Shown piece by piece: positions 18,226 through 20,080 of a DNA stretch of 20,080 nucleotides (position 1 is its first letter; each line of letters opens with the position of its first letter). This DNA comes from a virus. Location: IMG/VR virus record IMGVR_UViG_3300009161_000301, positions 1 through 20,080 of that record; one strand, given 5' to 3'. Both the position numbers and the translations under genes were made by a program. The notes under the pieces were generated by a model, which saw nothing but the letters and a program-made list of their open reading frames with translations, ran no database searches and had not been told where the DNA came from.

Positions 18226-18707
18226 TGTGGTTCTTTCGTAGTCCTATACAACGACTGTACTTCAATTTCACGAGTTAGGTCTGTCCACATCTGCTTTTCC
18301 CGTGGTTTATCCTCACGCCATTCTGGGCGAACAAAGTTAGGAAGACCAACGAGAAGACATGGAATCGCTTCTTTCATAACAAGAGTAACTGCTTCTGGAT
18401 TGGTGTCTACATACCAATCAATCTTCCCATAGGCGGCGTGAAGAGCCTTCACACGTTCACAGAGGGCTTTAGCCCCTGTACCGTTTGCAACATCAACGTG
18501 GGCGTATTTGTAACCTTCACGCTTTGCCCATGATGACAACACATCTGCTGAAAGACCATTGTCTCCCAAGAGAATGAGCCTGCCGTTGTATCGGGCAAAT
18601 AATGCCTCGTACAGCCTTTGACCATCTGGAATCGGCTGTCGTGCGCCTGGAACTTGTGCTTTATCAGTCTGTGCGTACGCTATGACATCAAAAGTTACGA
18701 TAAGCAT
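18222..18707 (-). CDS. HAD-like fold protein, 161 residues
   Basis: A single alpha/beta domain beginning MLIVTFDVIAYAQTDKAQVP, with GRLILLGDNGLSADVLSSWA (42-61), REGYKYAHVDV, then KIDWYVDTNPEAVTLVMKEA (94-113) and IPCLLVGLPNFVRPEWRED. The order fits a HAD-like phosphatase fold (an Asp at the end of strand 1, a motif II-like strand, and 'VDTNPEA' in the position of the acidic motif). However, the canonical DxDxT is replaced by FDVIA, so activity is doubtful. Four-base overlap with the 478-residue gene downstream (ATGA) and one base with the gene upstream (TAATG-type). Role unknown. Confidence 0.82.
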   Translation of the reverse strand: MLIVTFDVIAYAQTDKAQVPGARQPIPDGQRLYEALFARYNGRLILLGDNGLSADVLSSWAKREGYKYAHVDVANGTGAKALCERVKALHAAYGKIDWYVDTNPEAVTLVMKEAIPCLLVGLPNFVRPEWREDKPREKQMWTDLTREIEVQSLYRTTKEPQ

Positions 18708-19165
18708 CAGTCGTACATGCCCATCGCTTTACGCTCTTGTGTTGCTACATAACCAGAACCAACTGGGCAGAAATGGCAAAGGTACTGCCATTGTTCTTTA
18801 GGTACACCGACTTTGCGACCAATCGTTTTAGATTCATCTTCCCAGTCAATGCAACTTCCTTTAGGCGCACCATGTCGCTGAAAACATTTGAGTGCTTCTA
18901 CTTTGAGGTCATCACGAACTTCACGAACCTCAATCTCGTTCTTCATCAACTCTTTTTTGATTCCAGTTTCACCATCAAGCGCATCGTAGGTGGCTTGGTC
19001 ACAACGGAAGAGTTGGGACATGTGTGCTTCGGGAGATTGATTTTGAGCACGAGCAAGGTGCATCTTAATAATTTCCTGTAACTCCATGTCATTGTCTGCA
19101 TTACCTTCGTAATCACGAAGTTTGTGCATTGTTCCACAAGAATTGCAAACTAGAAGTCTTGGCAT
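18707..19165 (-). CDS. Cysteine-rich phage protein, 152 residues
   Basis: N-terminal CNSCGTMHKLRDYEG (7-21) and C-terminal YLCHFCPVGSGYV (128-140) give two CxxC pairs that may join in one zinc site; two more cysteines lie between. The central part is helical with EVREVRDDLKVEALKCFQRH and GAPKGSCIDWEDESKTIGRK. I associate this overall layout with a conserved actinophage family of unknown function, commonly adjacent to the HAD-like and large Cys4 proteins as here. The start at 19165 has a poor upstream site (GTAGTAC), so the real start could be slightly different. Confidence 0.85.
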   Translation of the reverse strand: MPRLLVCNSCGTMHKLRDYEGNADNDMELQEIIKMHLARAQNQSPEAHMSQLFRCDQATYDALDGETGIKKELMKNEIEVREVRDDLKVEALKCFQRHGAPKGSCIDWEDESKTIGRKVGVPKEQWQYLCHFCPVGSGYVATQERKAMGMYD

Positions 19166-19205
19166 ATTGTACTACTTTCTGTGAACTTGTTATTTAGTTA
19201 ATGCT

Positions 19206-19277
19206 TTATTTCTTTTTCTTGGCGGTTTTCTCTTTAGCCTTGTCCTTACAGTTACAACCACATGCTTTACATGCCAT
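19206..19277 (-). CDS. Possible 23-residue cysteine-rich, lysine-rich peptide
   Basis: The frame reads MACKACGCNCKDKAKEKTAK plus KKK. Four cysteines in the first ten residues (Cys3, Cys6, Cys8, Cys10) form a CxxCxCxC metallothionein-like knot, followed by an almost purely charged basic tail. The only upstream purine stretch is GGCAGG about 8 bases before the ATG. It sits alone in the 143-base gap between two genes, so it is a plausible real micropeptide, perhaps a metal- or nucleic-acid-binding one; at this length homology would be needed to confirm. Confidence 0.45.
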   Translation of the reverse strand: MACKACGCNCKDKAKEKTAKKKK

Positions 19278-19308
19278 ATTACTTACCTGCCTTTTTCTTG
19301 GTTTGGAA

Positions 19309-19647
19309 TTATTCTTCTGGATTTCCCATGAAGCCTTTTAATGACGAATGGAAATCTGTATCGTTGGCTAGTTTCCAACGAACTTCATCGTAGTTTACAT
19401 CCTTTAGGTCAAAGATGTCAATCTGACGAGGAAGATGACCAAATGAAACAGCAAGTTCATGCAGTTTTTGGTCTGGGACTTTCTTCAAAACATCAAAAAT
19501 AGGCTTGTTAGCCGTGCGCTTTGTCATCTCATCATTGGCATCGGAAAATAGTCCTTGCTTTGATACAGATGGGTGAAACTGTTGTTGTTCACCACGCCTT
19601 GCTATTTTCTTACGGCGAAACTCCGCCATGTCAATGATTTCGCCCAC
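19309..19647 (-). CDS. Hypothetical protein, 112 residues
   Basis: The GTG at 19647 (VGEIIDMAEFRRKKIARRGE) is preferred, with AAAGG 7 bases upstream; the longer frame to 19713 would overlap the previous gene by over 50 bases. A later ATG at the seventh codon is also possible. The N-terminus is basic and helical; the rest contains PDQKLHELAVSFGHLPRQID and a C-terminal YDEVRWKLANDTDFHSSLKG. No family recognised. Its neighbours upstream are also short proteins of unknown function. Confidence 0.78.
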   Translation of the reverse strand: MGEIIDMAEFRRKKIARRGEQQQFHPSVSKQGLFSDANDEMTKRTANKPIFDVLKKVPDQKLHELAVSFGHLPRQIDIFDLKDVNYDEVRWKLANDTDFHSSLKGFMGNPEE

Positions 19648-19657
19648 ATTACAACCT

Positions 19658-19858
19658 TTAGAGGCTAATCGTTGGCTCAGTTGCCTCAGCAAGTGGGCTT
19701 TTTGGGGTAACACCGTACTGCGGTGGAACTACCATACTGCGCTTGATTGATGTACTTTCATCAACATCGCCACCACGGTCTGGGGTAAGGCTCTTGTATG
19801 ACCCGTCAAGGATTCCCTTACGAAGGTCTTGGTTCTGTGAGCGTGATGTATTTTGCAT
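19658..19858 (-). CDS. Hypothetical protein, 66 residues
   Basis: Begins MQNTSRSQNQDLRKGILDGS with AAGGA upstream of the ATG at 19858. The composition is polar, rich in Ser, Thr, Pro and Asp (LTPDRGGDVDESTSIKRSMV), and probably largely disordered. The stop lies 10 bases before the next start. No family recognised; could be a virion or scaffold-type short protein. Confidence 0.7.
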   Translation of the reverse strand: MQNTSRSQNQDLRKGILDGSYKSLTPDRGGDVDESTSIKRSMVVPPQYGVTPKSPLAEATEPTISL

Positions 19859-19897
19859 AATAATCCTTATCAGTTGTGGGCAGATGCACCCATTTTA

Positions 19898-20080
19898 TCA
19901 TCTATGGTTTTGTGCATTTCCTGCTGTAGAAATAGCCATACCTTCAATTTTTCCAGCGTTCATAAAACCAGGTGCTGGAGAGCCATCACCACCGCCACCA
20001 AAAGTGTTGTCATTACCTTGAAATGCGTTGTTAGACGAAGCGTCATTGACAACTGCACCAGTCTTTGAAGAAGGCTTTGC
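19898..20080 (-). CDS. C-terminal end of a Gly/Asn-rich protein (5' truncated)
   Basis: An open minus-strand frame enters from the right edge and stops with TGA at 19898-19900. The 60 visible residues are low-complexity: VVNDASSNNAFQGNDNTFGG, then GGDGSPAPGFMNAGKIEGMA and ISTAGNAQNHR. The glycine run and Asn/Ser/Ala content suggest a disordered tail of a larger protein. No function can be given. It is followed after 39 bases by the gene at 19858, so the two are probably co-transcribed. Confidence 0.7.
   Translation of the reverse strand, partial: AKPSSKTGAVVNDASSNNAFQGNDNTFGGGGDGSPAPGFMNAGKIEGMAISTAGNAQNHR

Noticed and set aside
1-20080. tRNA, rRNA, integrase, att sites or insertion sequences
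   Set aside because: No T-arm/acceptor patterns, recombinase motifs or terminal repeats flanking a transposase were found on either strand by eye.

Overview
The window looks like part of the genome of an actinobacteriophage, or an integrated or metagenomic relative. Two genes encode WhiB-family iron-sulfur regulators, which are confined to Actinobacteria and their phages. Most other genes are short, of phage type, and packed end to end with ATGA, TAATG, TGATG or TAGTG start/stop overlaps. Recognisable phage families include DUF932, a YubB/Api92-like protein, a DUF6011-type zinc protein, a SNF2-type helicase, a DUF1599-type nucleotide-associated protein, two ParB-like proteins and a transglycosylase-like lytic enzyme. 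Base composition is balanced rather than high-GC, which would fit a low- to mid-GC actinobacterial host such as freshwater lineages; this is an inference. I saw no integrase, tRNA, rRNA, transposase or CRISPR array.

Layout. Bases 1-1244 carry a rightward cassette: the tail of one gene, a small protein with a possible papain-like Cys-His-Asp arrangement, and two ParB-like proteins, each joined to the next by a 1-base overlap. Bases 1245-2380 form the junction with leftward genes. It is rich in hairpins, contains a four-unit array of imperfect palindromes, and has only one moderately convincing ORF (1834-2082, minus strand). Everything from 2380 to 20080 is on the minus strand.

Reading right to left (the direction of transcription), the minus strand first has short genes of unknown function (20080-19206), including a 23-residue cysteine-rich peptide. 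Next come a cysteine-rich protein, a HAD-like protein and a 478-residue protein with a possible tRNA-guanine-transglycosylase-like fold plus a Cys4 module. A consensus-like promoter at 16764-16792 leads into a coiled-coil protein, two small membrane proteins, a DUF4406-like and a DUF1599-like protein and a WhiB protein with an extra cysteine cluster, closing at a terminator. Then follow the lytic enzyme and an overlapping zinc-ribbon gene; an operon of an unknown gene, a second WhiB and a helix-turn-helix protein (14159-13097); and a long, translationally coupled operon of small acidic proteins (13021-9612). That operon ends in a cluster of four consecutive hairpins. Left of this are shorter units: three genes from 9381 to 7875, DUF932, a small membrane peptide with its neighbour, a two-gene zinc-ribbon unit, the SNF2 helicase and the DUF6011 protein. 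Several are separated by a terminator followed by a promoter.

Regulation. Six gene starts are preceded by the same element, CTGTA(A/C)TGT, whose TAnnnT core could serve as a -10 box; two copies also have a TTGCnA box exactly 17 bases upstream. With two WhiB proteins and a DNA-binding protein encoded in the window, this may be a coordinated phage regulon. Several genes too short for routine calling (12490-12618, 12618-12791, 14215-14370, 16155-16232, 6541-6612, 19206-19277) are proposed from start/stop overlaps, ribosome binding sites or composition.
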